Positions 31,110 through 40,477 of a DNA stretch of 64,000 bases are shown here, one piece after another; within the stretch, counting starts at the first letter, position 1; each line of letters opens with the position of its first letter. The DNA lies in NCBI GenBank assembly GCA_017454265.1, contig JAFTDJ010000021.1:1-64000 (forward strand), given 5' to 3'. This stretch comes from Bacteroidales bacterium (lineage in GTDB: Bacteria; Bacteroidota; Bacteroidia; Bacteroidales; UBA932). The position numbers were made by a program, and so were the translations under genes. The notes below the pieces were generated by a model. The model did no database searches and was not told the origin of the DNA. It was given only the letters and a program-made list of their open reading frames with translations.

Positions 31110-32468
31110 CTATTCGTTTTCTACTGATTCATCGTACAACAAAGTGGGATATTCGCCCGTGAAACAGGCCTGGCAGGGGTCCGCACAGCCGAAACAAGAT
31201 GCGCGGGTAGACTCCGGGCTCAGGTACCCCAGGGAATCCGCCCCGATTGCCTGACGGGCTTCTTCCAGGGTACGGTGAGAACACAGCAGTTCCTCTGGGG
31301 TGGAGGTATCCACGCCGTAATGGCAGGTATAGCGCATCATGGGGCTGGCAATCCGGACATGCACCTCAGTGGCACCGGCCTCCCGCAGCAGTTTTACTAT
31401 CTTAAGCGAGGTTGTGCCGCGCACTATGGAATCATCCACCAGGACAATACGCTTGCCGTTCACTATGCTGCGCACGGGAGAGAGCTTCATCTTCACGCCC
31501 AGCTCCCGGAGCGACTGAACAGGCTGGATGAATGTCCTGCCCACATACTTGTGCTTTACAAGTCCCATTTCGTAAGGGATACCGCTCTCCTCCGCGTAGC
31601 CCTGCGCGGCGCTCAGGCTGGATTCGGGTACACCGACCACTATGTCCGCGTCTGCCGGACACTCCCTGTACAGGCGACGGCCCGCCTCTTTGCGGTAGGC
31701 GTGCACGTTGCAACCGTCTATGTCACTGTCGGGACGCGCGAAATAGATATACTCCATCGCGCACATCCTGTGCCGGTTGAAATGGGAATATATGGTACTC
31801 CGTATGCCGTGACGGTCCAGCGACACGATTTCTCCGGGCTTCACGTCGCGGACAAACTCGGCCCCCATAATCTCAAAGGCGCAGGATTCGCTGCTCACCA
31901 CGTATCCGTCGCCCAGTTTTCCTATACACAGCGGCTTGATTCCGTACTTGTCGCGGCATGCATAGATACGGTTCCTGGTCATAATGACGAAGGTGAAACC
32001 ACCCTCTATCATATTAAGGGCTTTCACGATCATCACTATCCTGTCCACATTGGAGCCTTTCTTGATGAGGTGGGCCAGGAGTTCGCTGTCCGTGCCGGTC
32101 TGAAAAATGGAACCGTGTCTCTCCAGGTACTCCGCGACCTGCCTGGCATTAACCAGGCTCCCCTCTCCGGCAATCGCAAAATCTCCCGAATGATGATGGA
32201 AGAACAAGGGCTCTACATTATCCAGCCCAGACTTTGATGCATTCGCATACTTTACACTTCCGATACCAAGGCTTCCGGGCAGATGATTCAGCTCACCGTT
32301 GATAAAGATTTCGCTCAGAAGGCCCTGCCCACGGTAGCGGTGAGGGACCCCGTCGCGGTCGAAAGTGACTATGCCCCCACCCTCCTGTCCGCGGTGCTGC
32401 AGGTTATGGAGACCATAATAGATGAAATTGGATGCGTTTTCTACGCCATATACAGCAAGTACACCCAT
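31110..32468 (-). CDS. purF: Amidophosphoribosyltransferase with degenerate glutaminase domain
   Basis: PurF makes phosphoribosylamine, the committed step of purine synthesis. The 452-residue protein aligns along its length with the Bacillus type. The phosphoribosyltransferase half is intact ([18 protein letters not shown] loop), as are the cysteines for an iron-sulfur cluster ([25 protein letters not shown]). The Ntn glutaminase is not: the chain starts Met-Gly-Val-Leu where processed PurF starts with the nucleophile Cys-Gly-Val-Phe, the Arg of HVRYATAG is Lys73, and HNGN reads GEGS (101-104). An upstream in-frame TAA excludes a longer form with the Cys. I infer an ammonia-dependent enzyme. 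Confidence 0.92.
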   Translation of the reverse strand: MGVLAVYGVENASNFIYYGLHNLQHRGQEGGGIVTFDRDGVPHRYRGQGLLSEIFINGELNHLPGSLGIGSVKYANASKSGLDNVEPLFFHHHSGDFAIAGEGSLVNARQVAEYLERHGSIFQTGTDSELLAHLIKKGSNVDRIVMIVKALNMIEGGFTFVIMTRNRIYACRDKYGIKPLCIGKLGDGYVVSSESCAFEIMGAEFVRDVKPGEIVSLDRHGIRSTIYSHFNRHRMCAMEYIYFARPDSDIDGCNVHAYRKEAGRRLYRECPADADIVVGVPESSLSAAQGYAEESGIPYEMGLVKHKYVGRTFIQPVQSLRELGVKMKLSPVRSIVNGKRIVLVDDSIVRGTTSLKIVKLLREAGATEVHVRIASPMMRYTCHYGVDTSTPEELLCSHRTLEEARQAIGADSLGYLSPESTRASCFGCADPCQACFTGEYPTLLYDESVENE

Positions 32469-32471
32469 ATT

Positions 32472-33194
32472 TTAGACGTTTAATACTTCTTTCAATCTTT
32501 CCAGGACAGTGCTGTAGCTCTCTATCACCTTGCTCTGGTCGAGACGGAAACGGTCCTTGTCCAGTCTTTCCCCGCTTGTCTCGTCCCACAGGCGGCAGGT
32601 GTCCGGACTGATTTCATCGGAAATAATAATCGCTCCGGAATCAGCGGCTTTCCCGAACTCCAGTCGCATATCTACGAGCTCTATGCCGGCACGGTGGAAA
32701 AGCGGTTTAAGCAACTCGTTGGCCCTGCGTGCCGTATTGTACATGGCGTCAAGTTCCTGGTATGTGGCCAGGCCGAGGGCTACCGCGTGGTCGCGGTTGA
32801 TGAAAGGATCGTCCAGCGCATCGTTGTTGTATCGCAGGTCAACTATGGTATTCGGATGCGCATAGCCCTCCTCGACACCAAGGCGGTACGCCAGGGAACC
32901 TGCAATCCGGTTGTGCACGACAACCTGCAACGGGATAATTTCTATCATCCTGCACAGCTGCTCCTTCTCTCCCAAAGTGCTGATGTAATGGGTTTCCACT
33001 CCGTTTTCATTCAGATAGTTGAGCAGCAGGGCCGATATTTTGTTGTTCAGTGCGCCCTTCCCCTTAAAACGGGCCCTCTTTACATTGTTGTAGGCAACCA
33101 TTACGTCCTTGTAACGGAATATCACCTGATCGGGGACATCGGTCGAGAATACCTGTTTCTCGTTCCCTTCAAAAATAAGACTGCCCTTTACCAT
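32472..33194 (-). CDS. purC: SAICAR synthetase, second copy (E. coli/Bacillus type)
   Basis: It joins CAIR and aspartate. The start MVKGSLIFEGNEKQVF (240 residues) lies one base after the purL stop. The body matches the common PurC: GKGALNNKISALLLNYL, VVVHNRIAGSLAYRLGVEEG, LVDMRLEFG and DEISPDTCRLWD. One usual ATP-contact motif, Gly-Lys-Ala-Lys, reads Gly-Asn-Glu-Lys. The operon also holds a very different PurC at 37380-38063, so one of the two may have another role or they may differ in regulation. Confidence 0.9.
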   Translation of the reverse strand: MVKGSLIFEGNEKQVFSTDVPDQVIFRYKDVMVAYNNVKRARFKGKGALNNKISALLLNYLNENGVETHYISTLGEKEQLCRMIEIIPLQVVVHNRIAGSLAYRLGVEEGYAHPNTIVDLRYNNDALDDPFINRDHAVALGLATYQELDAMYNTARRANELLKPLFHRAGIELVDMRLEFGKAADSGAIIISDEISPDTCRLWDETSGERLDKDRFRLDQSKVIESYSTVLERLKEVLNV

Positions 33195-33195
33195 A

Positions 33196-36100
33196 CTACT
33201 TATGCCTGAAATAATTGACGGCGTTCTCGAACAGAGGCTGCCGCAGTTCCTCATTTATATTCTTGAACAAGCCGGGAGCAAAACGCTCGGAGTGCCCCAT
33301 CTTGCCAAGTATCTGTCCGTCCGGACTCACTATGCCCTCTATTGCATATAAGGAGCCGTTGGGATTGAAAGAAGGATCCATCGAAGGTTCGCCGGACGCA
33401 GGATCCGCATATTGGAAAGCCACCTGACCCCGCCCGAACAACTCTTTTGCAAGTTCCCTGTCGATTACGAACTTGCCTTCACCGTGACTTACCGCTATAG
33501 TATGAAGGTCGCCCTGCTTGAATCCCTGAAGCCAGGGGGACGCCACGGACGCCACCCGTGTCGTGACCATACGTGAGACGTGTCGGTTGATGTCGTTACG
33601 GAAGAGAGTAGGCGATGATGTGGTCAAAGTCCCCGTACGGCCGTAAGGAAGGAGTCCGCTCTTCACCAGCGCCTGGAATCCGTTGCATATGCCCAGAATC
33701 AGTCCGCCCCTTGCCAAAAGCGCCTCGATGCTGCGCGCCACGCTGGAATTGCAGAGTACATTGGCAATGAACTTGCCGCTGCCGTCTGGCTCGTCTCCGG
33801 CAGAAAAGCCTCCGGCGAGAGCCAGGATGTGGCAGGAGCCTATTGCAGCGGCCATTTCCGATATGGAGTTACGCACGTCATCGGCGGTCAGGTTGCGGAA
33901 AATGCCGGTCCTGACTTCGGCACCTGCCGCACGGAATGCTGCTGCCGTATCATAATCGCAGTTGGTTCCGGGGAATACCGGGATGTACACCACAGGCTTA
34001 TCCACCTTTCCGCCAGGGTAACGGAAGCGGCGGGCAGGCCCCGGAGCGGCTTGCATCAGAACATCAGCCGCCGGTGGAACAGTAACGGGATACAATTTGG
34101 AAAAGCGCCTGTTGAGAGAGCTCTCAAGCTCGTCCAGAGGCATTTTTACCCCATTCACCACTAACACATCGTCTTCCAGGACTACTCCCAGATACTGAGC
34201 CCACGGTGCCTCAAGAGGAACTGAAGATTCAACCACCAACGAACCGTAAGACAAACTGTACAGCTCTTTTTCATTTATATTGACGGAAGCTCCGAAACGG
34301 TTGCCCAGGCACATTTTGACGAGCGCTTCACCCACTCCGCCGAAACCTGTCGCCCATGCGGAAACTATGTCGCCGTTCTGAATATGGGCGTGCGCGAAAT
34401 CCCACACCTGCTTGAGCTGTGCCGTATCCGGCATATAATCTTGAAGCGGAGTATGACGAAGCAGATAAATGCGGTTGCCGTCCCACTTAAATTCAGGGGA
34501 AATAACCTTGGAAGCTTTCACTGTAGTGATACCGAAGGCAATCAAAGTAGGCGGCACGTTGAGTTCCTCGAAGCTCCCGCTCATGGAATCTTTTCCTCCG
34601 ATGGAAGGCAGGCCCAGTTCCACCTGCATTCTCAATGTTCCCAAAAGCGCAGCAAGAGGTTTGCCCCAACTATGCGGCTCTGCCGTCATACGCTCGAAGT
34701 ATTCCTGATAGGAGAAACGCATACCAGACCAGTTCCCTCCGGCAGCAACCACCTTGGAGCAGGCCTCCACCACCGCATACGCCGCCCCGTGGTAAGGGCT
34801 CCAGCTGCTCAGGTCGGGATTAAACCCGAAAGCCATGATGCTTGCAGTATCCGTAGCCTCCAGAGGCAGTTTCTGAACCGAGACCTGAGTTTCGGTGGAT
34901 TGGGTAAGACCTCCGTATGGCATAAGTACAGTAGAGCGTCCGATAGTAGAATCGAACATCTCCACAAGGCCCTGCATGGATGCCACGTTCGGACTTTGCA
35001 GCACACTTTGAAGCCGGGTTTTCAGGCTGTCCCCTTCAGGAGTACGAGCAAACGGGTCCGTCTCCTCTACGGCGCCTATGCAGGCGCGGGCGTAATGAGG
35101 CGCGCCGGTACTGTCTATGAAGGCACGGCTCAAGTCCGCCACCTTCTTGTCTCCCAGAAACATGCGCATATGGCCGCTGTCGGTGACATCGGCCACATAG
35201 CTCACTTCTATGTTGTCCTCCTTGGCCAGGCGTTCAAATTCATCCCTGTCCCCGGCCGAAACGACCACGGCCATACGCTCCTGAGACTCGCTGATAGCAA
35301 GCTCGGTGGCGTTCAGGCCTGAATATTTCACAGGTACGCGGTCCAGATAAATATCCAGTCCGTCGGCAAGTTCGCCAATGGCAACGCTTACTCCGCCTGC
35401 CCCGAAATCGTTGGAACGCTTGATGAGGCGCGTAACCTCCGGCCTGCGGAACAGGCGCTGCAGCTTGCGCTCTTCCGGCGCGTTTCCTTTCTGAACCTCG
35501 CTGCCGGCTGTTTCAAGGGATGTGCCTGTATGACTCTTGGACGAGCCGGTGGCGCCGCCAATACCATCCCGTCCCGTACGGCCGCCAAGCAGCAGCACCA
35601 CATCGCCCGGCCGGGGAGCTTCACGCCGGACGTCAGCCGCACGCACCGCGCCTACCACGGCACCTACTTCCAGGCGCTTTGCCATATAGCCCTCGTGATA
35701 AATCTCGCGTACGTGGGTGGTCGCAAGTCCTATCTGGTTTCCATAACTCGAATACCCGGCGGCGGCCTTGCGGCTGATTACCCTCTGAGGAAGCTTTCCC
35801 GGAATGGTGTCCGCGACGCTCCGGTTTATGTCTCCGGCTCCGGTTACCCGCATTGCCTGATATACATACGCACGTCCCGACAAAGGATCGCGGATAGCGC
35901 CCCCCAGACATGTGGATGCGCCGCCGAAAGGCTCAATCTCCGTAGGATGATTGTGGGTCTCGTTCTTGAACTGCAGCAGCCACTTTTCCGTACCGGCAGG
36001 GGTATCGACGTCAACGTAAATGCTGCATGCATTGTTCTCGCCGCTGACTTCCAGGTCGTCGAGGAGTCCCTTGCTGCGAAGATAGCGGGCTCCTATAGTG

Positions 36101-36909
36101 GCAAGTTCCATCAGGCAGAAACGCTTGTCGCCCCTGCCCAGGGACTCCTTTATCTGCGAGAACTGGCGCAAGCTGCTTTCAAGGGCAGGCTTGATAAATG
36201 AATCGTCCACCGCCACCTCCTGAAGGTCCGTATTGAAAGTGGTATGCCGGCAATGGTCGCTCCAGTAGGTATCCAGGATACGAAGTTCCGTCTCCGTAGG
36301 GTTACGCCCTTCACCCGAAAACCAGCGCACGACTTCCCTGAGGTCGTCTGCATTCATGGCAAGGCCGTGCAAACGGCAGAATCCTTCAAGTTCCGCATCC
36401 TTCATCGTGATGAACCCGTCCAGCTCTTCCATAGGCCGCACATCCGCCCTTCCGGGGGCCTGCAGTTTGGAAAGGTCCTTCTCACGGGATTCAACCGCAT
36501 TTATGAAGTAATGCCTGATTGCCGCAAGTCCTGCATCTGAAAGGCTGTCTTCGAAGATCAGGAGGCGCGAGCTGCGAATCTGCACGTCTGCATCCGGTTC
36601 TATAAGATGTACGCAATCCACAGCGGAAGAAGCCCTTTGGTCGAACTGGCCGGGGATGTACTCCACTGCCAGGTACTTTTTGCCGTCAAGCGGGCACTCG
36701 TCGCTAACCTTGTCGGTAACAGTCTCTCCGAAAACCGTGTACCGGCATTTCTCCAGCAGTTCGTCGCTGAAGCCGAAAAGATCATAGACATTAACAAGCC
36801 TCAGGGAACGCAGCCCCAGAGAAAGGTTTTCGTTGAATTCTTCCAGAAGGCTGCGCGCCTCGACTTGAAACTCCGAATACTTTTCTACGTAGATGCGGTG
36901 TATGTTCAT
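33196..36909 (-). CDS. purL: Phosphoribosylformylglycinamidine synthase, single-chain
   Basis: PurL converts FGAR to FGAM with glutamine and ATP. The 1237-residue single chain has the N-terminal PurS-like domain (MNIHRIYVEKYSEF), linker, two AIR-synthetase-like halves (HNHPTEIEPFGGAST; IGGKDSMSGSFEEL) and a C-terminal class-I amidotransferase. That domain is intact: Cys in GLILGICNGFQALV, and His and Glu in GKMGHSERF. The N-terminal sequence recalls clostridial single-chain PurL more than the gammaproteobacterial form. It starts 3 bases after purE and ends one base before purC-2. Confidence 0.97.
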   Translation of the reverse strand: MNIHRIYVEKYSEFQVEARSLLEEFNENLSLGLRSLRLVNVYDLFGFSDELLEKCRYTVFGETVTDKVSDECPLDGKKYLAVEYIPGQFDQRASSAVDCVHLIEPDADVQIRSSRLLIFEDSLSDAGLAAIRHYFINAVESREKDLSKLQAPGRADVRPMEELDGFITMKDAELEGFCRLHGLAMNADDLREVVRWFSGEGRNPTETELRILDTYWSDHCRHTTFNTDLQEVAVDDSFIKPALESSLRQFSQIKESLGRGDKRFCLMELATIGARYLRSKGLLDDLEVSGENNACSIYVDVDTPAGTEKWLLQFKNETHNHPTEIEPFGGASTCLGGAIRDPLSGRAYVYQAMRVTGAGDINRSVADTIPGKLPQRVISRKAAAGYSSYGNQIGLATTHVREIYHEGYMAKRLEVGAVVGAVRAADVRREAPRPGDVVLLLGGRTGRDGIGGATGSSKSHTGTSLETAGSEVQKGNAPEERKLQRLFRRPEVTRLIKRSNDFGAGGVSVAIGELADGLDIYLDRVPVKYSGLNATELAISESQERMAVVVSAGDRDEFERLAKEDNIEVSYVADVTDSGHMRMFLGDKKVADLSRAFIDSTGAPHYARACIGAVEETDPFARTPEGDSLKTRLQSVLQSPNVASMQGLVEMFDSTIGRSTVLMPYGGLTQSTETQVSVQKLPLEATDTASIMAFGFNPDLSSWSPYHGAAYAVVEACSKVVAAGGNWSGMRFSYQEYFERMTAEPHSWGKPLAALLGTLRMQVELGLPSIGGKDSMSGSFEELNVPPTLIAFGITTVKASKVISPEFKWDGNRIYLLRHTPLQDYMPDTAQLKQVWDFAHAHIQNGDIVSAWATGFGGVGEALVKMCLGNRFGASVNINEKELYSLSYGSLVVESSVPLEAPWAQYLGVVLEDDVLVVNGVKMPLDELESSLNRRFSKLYPVTVPPAADVLMQAAPGPARRFRYPGGKVDKPVVYIPVFPGTNCDYDTAAAFRAAGAEVRTGIFRNLTADDVRNSISEMAAAIGSCHILALAGGFSAGDEPDGSGKFIANVLCNSSVARSIEALLARGGLILGICNGFQALVKSGLLPYGRTGTLTTSSPTLFRNDINRHVSRMVTTRVASVASPWLQGFKQGDLHTIAVSHGEGKFVIDRELAKELFGRGQVAFQYADPASGEPSMDPSFNPNGSLYAIEGIVSPDGQILGKMGHSERFAPGLFKNINEELRQPLFENAVNYFRHK

Positions 36910-36912
36910 CGT

Positions 36913-37380
36913 TTAGAGTTCTGTTTGCAAAACTTTTTCTTTCTGCGAAATCCGGTATGCCTCAAGCTTTTCCGCAAGTTGCGCGTCCCGGAGGGCCAGA
37001 ATGCTTATCGCGTACAGGGCGGCATTCTTCGCCCCGTCAACAGCCATGGCAGCCACCGGAATGCCGGACGGCATCTGCACTATGCTGAGCAACGAATCCA
37101 GGCCGTTGAACGCGGCACTTTTTATAGGGACTCCTATAACGGGCAGCGTAGTAAGCGCAGCGGCCATTCCGGGCAGATGCGCGGCCCCGCCTGCACCGGC
37201 TATCACGATATCCACGCCGCGCCCGCGCGCGCCCTTCACATAATCGACGAAAAACTCAGGAGTGCGATGTGCGCTTATTACCTTTTTTTCAAAGGGAACT
37301 CCAAATTCTCCGAGCAGGTCGCAGGCTGCAGACATCACGCCCCAGTCGCTCTTCGAACCCATTATTATGCTGACTTTCAT
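36913..37380 (-). CDS. purE: 5-(carboxyamino)imidazole ribonucleotide mutase / AIR carboxylase
   Basis: PurE supplies CAIR for PurC. The 155 residues show [22 protein letters not shown] and [17 protein letters not shown]. No purK lies in the operon, so either PurK is elsewhere or this PurE carboxylates AIR directly (class II); the sequence alone does not let me decide. Its ATG overlaps the purC-1 stop by one base (TAATG). Confidence 0.95.
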   Translation of the reverse strand: MKVSIIMGSKSDWGVMSAACDLLGEFGVPFEKKVISAHRTPEFFVDYVKGARGRGVDIVIAGAGGAAHLPGMAAALTTLPVIGVPIKSAAFNGLDSLLSIVQMPSGIPVAAMAVDGAKNAALYAISILALRDAQLAEKLEAYRISQKEKVLQTEL

Positions 37381-38063
37381 TATTTCTCGAAGAACAGGCG
37401 TGAAAGGGTCATCGGTTCTATATACTTTCCGTCCTTGTAAACGCGCATATTGCCGGAGGCTATCTCGTCTATGAGCATCACTTCACCGTTGGCGTCGTAT
37501 CCGAATTCGAATTTGATGTCGTACAGCTGCATGCCGCGGTCTTTCATCTCATCCGCAACGATACGGGTTATCCTTTGCGTCTCGGCTTTGATGTCGTCGT
37601 ACTGCTTTTCGGTCATCACGCCCAGCACCACGAGTCCGTCTTTCGTAACCAGAGGATCTCCCTTAGCATCGTTCTTGAAAGTCATTTCCACATACTCGGG
37701 AAGGTCTGAGCCGCTCTCCACATACTCGCCATAGCGGCGGATGAAACTCCCCACGGCCTTAAGACGGCAAATCACCTCCAGGCCGTGTCCGAACACCTTG
37801 GCCGGAAGCACCTCCATTGTCGTGTCCTTCAGATCCGCAGACACATAGTGGGTACGGATCCCTGCAGCGTTGATTTTCTCGAAGAAATAGATGGACATAC
37901 GGAGATTTACGTCTCCCACGCCCTCAATCGTAAGCCCTACAGAATTCTCGCCCGGGTCGAACACGCCGTCCTTTCCGGTACAATCGTCCTTGAATTTGAG
38001 AAGATAATTACCATTTTCCAAGGAAAAAACGTCCTTGGTCTTTCCAGAGTAGATCTTTTTCAT
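37380..38063 (-). CDS. purC: SAICAR synthetase, first copy (divergent clostridial-like type)
   Basis: The first gene of the purine operon encodes a 227-residue PurC-like protein. It keeps the ATP motif Gly-Lys-Thr-Lys ([11 protein letters not shown]) and [29 protein letters not shown] and [10 protein letters not shown], but where classical PurC has Ser-Pro-Asp-x-x-Arg it reads [13 protein letters not shown]. Similar proteins are annotated as PurC in clostridia. A second, classical PurC lies in the same operon. It may be the working enzyme under some conditions or act on a related substrate. Confidence 0.85.
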   Translation of the reverse strand: MKKIYSGKTKDVFSLENGNYLLKFKDDCTGKDGVFDPGENSVGLTIEGVGDVNLRMSIYFFEKINAAGIRTHYVSADLKDTTMEVLPAKVFGHGLEVICRLKAVGSFIRRYGEYVESGSDLPEYVEMTFKNDAKGDPLVTKDGLVVLGVMTEKQYDDIKAETQRITRIVADEMKDRGMQLYDIKFEFGYDANGEVMLIDEIASGNMRVYKDGKYIEPMTLSRLFFEK

Positions 38064-38089
38064 AGAGCAACAGTATACACACTTGGTTG

Positions 38090-38097
38090 CAAAGGTA
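38090..38097 (-). promoter_or_regulatory. Purine operon promoter -7 element
   Basis: TACCTTTG on the minus strand, 26 bases before the purC-1 ATG. It lies 71 bases from the oppositely directed pyrimidine promoter. The DNA between them (38098-38168) is strongly AT-rich and contains nothing else I recognise. Confidence 0.65.
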
Positions 38098-38168
38098 CGC
38101 TATAAAATCCAATATTTATTCACAATCCATTGTTTATAAAAAAAATTTTTTGTTCCGCGTATTCTTTA

Positions 38169-38176
38169 TACCTTTG
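38169..38176 (+). promoter_or_regulatory. Pyrimidine operon promoter -7 element
   Basis: TACCTTTG, 5 bases before an ATG that opens a 14-codon leader reading frame and about 106 bases before pyrC. A TTTG upstream at 38149-38152 could be the -33 element, though the spacing of 16 is a little short. Confidence 0.65.
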
Positions 38177-38181
38177 CACAA

Positions 38182-38226
38182 ATGCGCAAAGAAATGACCG
38201 ACTTCATTTGCATACTATTTATATGA
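38182..38226 (+). CDS. Putative pyr leader peptide (14 codons)
   Basis: ATG at 38182, 5 bases after the -7 element, opens a frame MRKEMTDFICILFI ending TGA at 38224-38226. The mRNA would be nearly leaderless. The second half of the frame and the bases after it are rich in U, and a terminator hairpin begins 11 bases beyond the stop codon, close enough for a ribosome at the stop to cover its 5' arm. This is the geometry of UTP-sensing attenuation as in enteric pyrBI. Translation of the peptide is inferred. Confidence 0.5.
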   Translation: MRKEMTDFICILFI

Positions 38227-38237
38227 ATAATAACCAA

Positions 38238-38266
38238 GGGCAGCCGTTATAGCTGTCCTTTTTTTT
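38238..38266 (+). terminator. Intrinsic terminator in the pyr leader (attenuator)
   Basis: GGGCAGC and GCTGTCC (38238-38244, 38252-38258) pair as a 7-base stem with one G-U around the loop CGTTATA, followed by eight T (38259-38266). An outer AACCAA/TTGGTT can extend it. It lies between the promoter and pyrC, with no gene ending here, so it can only act on the pyr transcript itself. Confidence 0.75.
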
Positions 38267-38282
38267 GGTTAGTTGGAGTGAT

Positions 38283-39389
38283 ATGGTAACATTACCCGCC
38301 TTTGTCGACCTGCATGTTCATCTGCGGGAACCCGGGCAGACCTGGAAGGAAACAATTCGCAGCGGAAGCCTTGCTGCAGCACGCGGAGGATACACTACCG
38401 TCTGCGCAATGCCCAATCTCGATCCAGTCCCCGACTCTCCCGGGAATCTCGCCCTGGAGCAGGAGATCATCGACCGTGACGCCATAATCAACGTACTGCC
38501 ATATTGTTCCATAACCAAAGGCCGCAAAGGGCTGGAGCTGGTTGACTTCGAAGCCCTGAAAGACAAATGCGTCGCCTTCTCCGACGACGGTAGCGGCGTT
38601 CAGGGGCAGGATATAATGCTGGCAGCAATGGAGGCCGCTGCAGCCGCCGATGTCATCATAGCGGCACACTGCGAAGACAACAGCCTGCTGCACGGCGGCT
38701 ATATTCACGCCGGGCGCTGGTGTGCCGCACACGGGCACCGTGGGATCTGCTCCGAGAGTGAATGGATACAGATAGAAAGGGATCTTGAGCTTTGCGCTAA
38801 GACAGGTTGCCGTTACCACGTATGCCATATTTCCACGACCCGAAGCGTGCAGCTGATTCGCGAAGCCAAGGCGAGCGGAGTAAGGGTTACCTGCGAAACC
38901 GCCCCGCACTACCTGCTGCTTTGCGAAGACGACCTGCAGGAAGACGGGCGTTTCAAGATGAATCCTCCACTTCGCACAGCCGAAGACAGAGATGCGCTGG
39001 TGGAAGGACTTAAAGACGGAACCATAGACGTTGTGGCAACAGACCACGCGCCCCATTCTGCAGAGGAAAAATCCCGCGGTCTCGCGGGCAGCGCCTTCGG
39101 TATCGTGGGACTCGAGACAGCCTTCCCCGTTCTATATACCGGGCTCGTACGAAGCGGAAAGTTGAGCCTGGACCGGCTCGTAGAGGTCCTTTCCATTGCT
39201 CCCAGACGCATATTCCGACTCTCCGGGGCACCACAGGACAACGTAGATTTAGATTTGGACACGCCTTTTACCATAGACAGCAGGAACTTTCTCTCTATGG
39301 GCAAATCCACGCCCTTTGACGGTTTGACCGTTTACGGCCGTGTCCTTGAAACCAGATACAATAACAAAACAGTTTATAAAGCAATATGA
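38283..39389 (+). CDS. pyrC: Dihydroorotase (class I)
   Basis: PyrC cyclises carbamoyl aspartate to dihydroorotate. I start it at ATG 38283, where GGAG (38275-38278) gives one of the few visible ribosome sites here; 368 residues. The metal site is DLHVHLREPG at residue 9, followed by AHCEDNSL, YHVCHISTTRS and ATDHAPHSAEEK. It lacks the 50-residue N-terminal strand segment found in most class I enzymes and resembles short clostridial forms. It is the first gene of an eight-gene operon; carA overlaps its end by 4 bases. Confidence 0.95.
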   Translation: MVTLPAFVDLHVHLREPGQTWKETIRSGSLAAARGGYTTVCAMPNLDPVPDSPGNLALEQEIIDRDAIINVLPYCSITKGRKGLELVDFEALKDKCVAFSDDGSGVQGQDIMLAAMEAAAAADVIIAAHCEDNSLLHGGYIHAGRWCAAHGHRGICSESEWIQIERDLELCAKTGCRYHVCHISTTRSVQLIREAKASGVRVTCETAPHYLLLCEDDLQEDGRFKMNPPLRTAEDRDALVEGLKDGTIDVVATDHAPHSAEEKSRGLAGSAFGIVGLETAFPVLYTGLVRSGKLSLDRLVEVLSIAPRRIFRLSGAPQDNVDLDLDTPFTIDSRNFLSMGKSTPFDGLTVYGRVLETRYNNKTVYKAI

Positions 39390-40477
39390 TTCGACCAAAG
39401 AAAAAACTGGTGCTTGAGAACGGGACCGAATTTTACGGGACCCTCTTCGGCGCGGACTGCAACCGCGTGAGCGAAATTGTTTTCAACACATCAGTCGTGG
39501 GTTACCAGGAGATTTTATCAGACCCTTCCTATGCCGGCCAGATTGTGGTTATGACTTATCCGCTGGCAGGCAATTACGGTATCACGGACGAAGATTTCGA
39601 ATCCAAGGTCTCGTTCATAGACGGTATTGTGGTCCGGGAGTGCTGCGATACCCCAAGCAACTTCCGTCTTACCAAAACTCTGGAAGAAGAACTGGAGGAG
39701 CACGGCATTCCATGCGTCAGCGATGTCGACACCCGAATGCTCACGAAGCAGATACGCAGCCTGGGGCGTCCCCGGGCAGCAATCGTAGATGCCGACATGA
39801 CCGTAGAAGACGCCTTGGAGCTCATTCGCAACACCCCCGAAGGCAGCAGGGCCGTAAAGCAGGTCAGCTGCCGCAAGCGCTGGCTTACCCGCACCCAGGG
39901 CCACCGCTTCCACGTGGTAGCAGTAGATTGCGGCATCAAGCATTCCATCCTGCGGCTGCTCGGCGCCAAAGGGTGCAATGTCACGATAGTTCCATTCGAC
40001 ACCCCGGCTTCCGATATCCTTGCGTACAATCCTGACGGGATACTTTTGTCAAACGGCCCAGACAACGTTCCGGAAGTGCCTGAGGTGAACAAGCTCTTCA
40101 GCGAACTGAAAGGGCGGCTCCCCGTATGCGGGATTGGCCTCGGAGCCGAAATTATCGCCTGCAGTTACGGTGCCCGGCCCGAATGGATGGGCTGCGGCAT
40201 TCACGGAGACCACCCGGTGCGCGACCTGGGGAGCGGACGTATCGGCACTGCTGTACTGAACCAAAGCTTCTTTTTCAGGAATGTGGAAGGCACATCTCTC
40301 ACTCCCACCCATGTAACTGTGCCGGAGGGCTTCATAGCAGGTTTCGAAAACCTGGAAGACAAGGTCTTCGGAGTACAGTTCCAGCTCGAGGCCGCCCCCG
40401 GTCCCAAGGATTTCATTCACTTGATAGACAAATTCATTAGCATGATGGAGGAACAGCAAAATGCCAAAGAGAACTGA
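39386..40477 (+). CDS. carA: Carbamoyl-phosphate synthase small subunit with inactive glutaminase site
   Basis: CarA normally hydrolyses glutamine and passes ammonia to CarB. The 363 residues include an ordinary N-terminal CPSase domain ([33 protein letters not shown]). The class-I amidotransferase domain has lost its triad: the GICLGHQ nucleophile elbow reads GIGLGAE (Gly251 for Cys, Ala254 for His), and QYHPEAS reads QFQLEAA (Gln333 for catalytic His; Glu335 kept). The usual SQNHGFAV is also altered (LNQSFFF). The frame is uninterrupted, so the subunit appears kept for structure or regulation while CarB uses free ammonia. It overlaps pyrC by 4 and carB by 17 bases. Confidence 0.95.
   Translation: MIRPKKKLVLENGTEFYGTLFGADCNRVSEIVFNTSVVGYQEILSDPSYAGQIVVMTYPLAGNYGITDEDFESKVSFIDGIVVRECCDTPSNFRLTKTLEEELEEHGIPCVSDVDTRMLTKQIRSLGRPRAAIVDADMTVEDALELIRNTPEGSRAVKQVSCRKRWLTRTQGHRFHVVAVDCGIKHSILRLLGAKGCNVTIVPFDTPASDILAYNPDGILLSNGPDNVPEVPEVNKLFSELKGRLPVCGIGLGAEIIACSYGARPEWMGCGIHGDHPVRDLGSGRIGTAVLNQSFFFRNVEGTSLTPTHVTVPEGFIAGFENLEDKVFGVQFQLEAAPGPKDFIHLIDKFISMMEEQQNAKEN

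Noticed and set aside
34384..35322. Plus-strand open frame of 312 codons inside purL
   Set aside because: Antisense shadow of purL, with no start context or domain.
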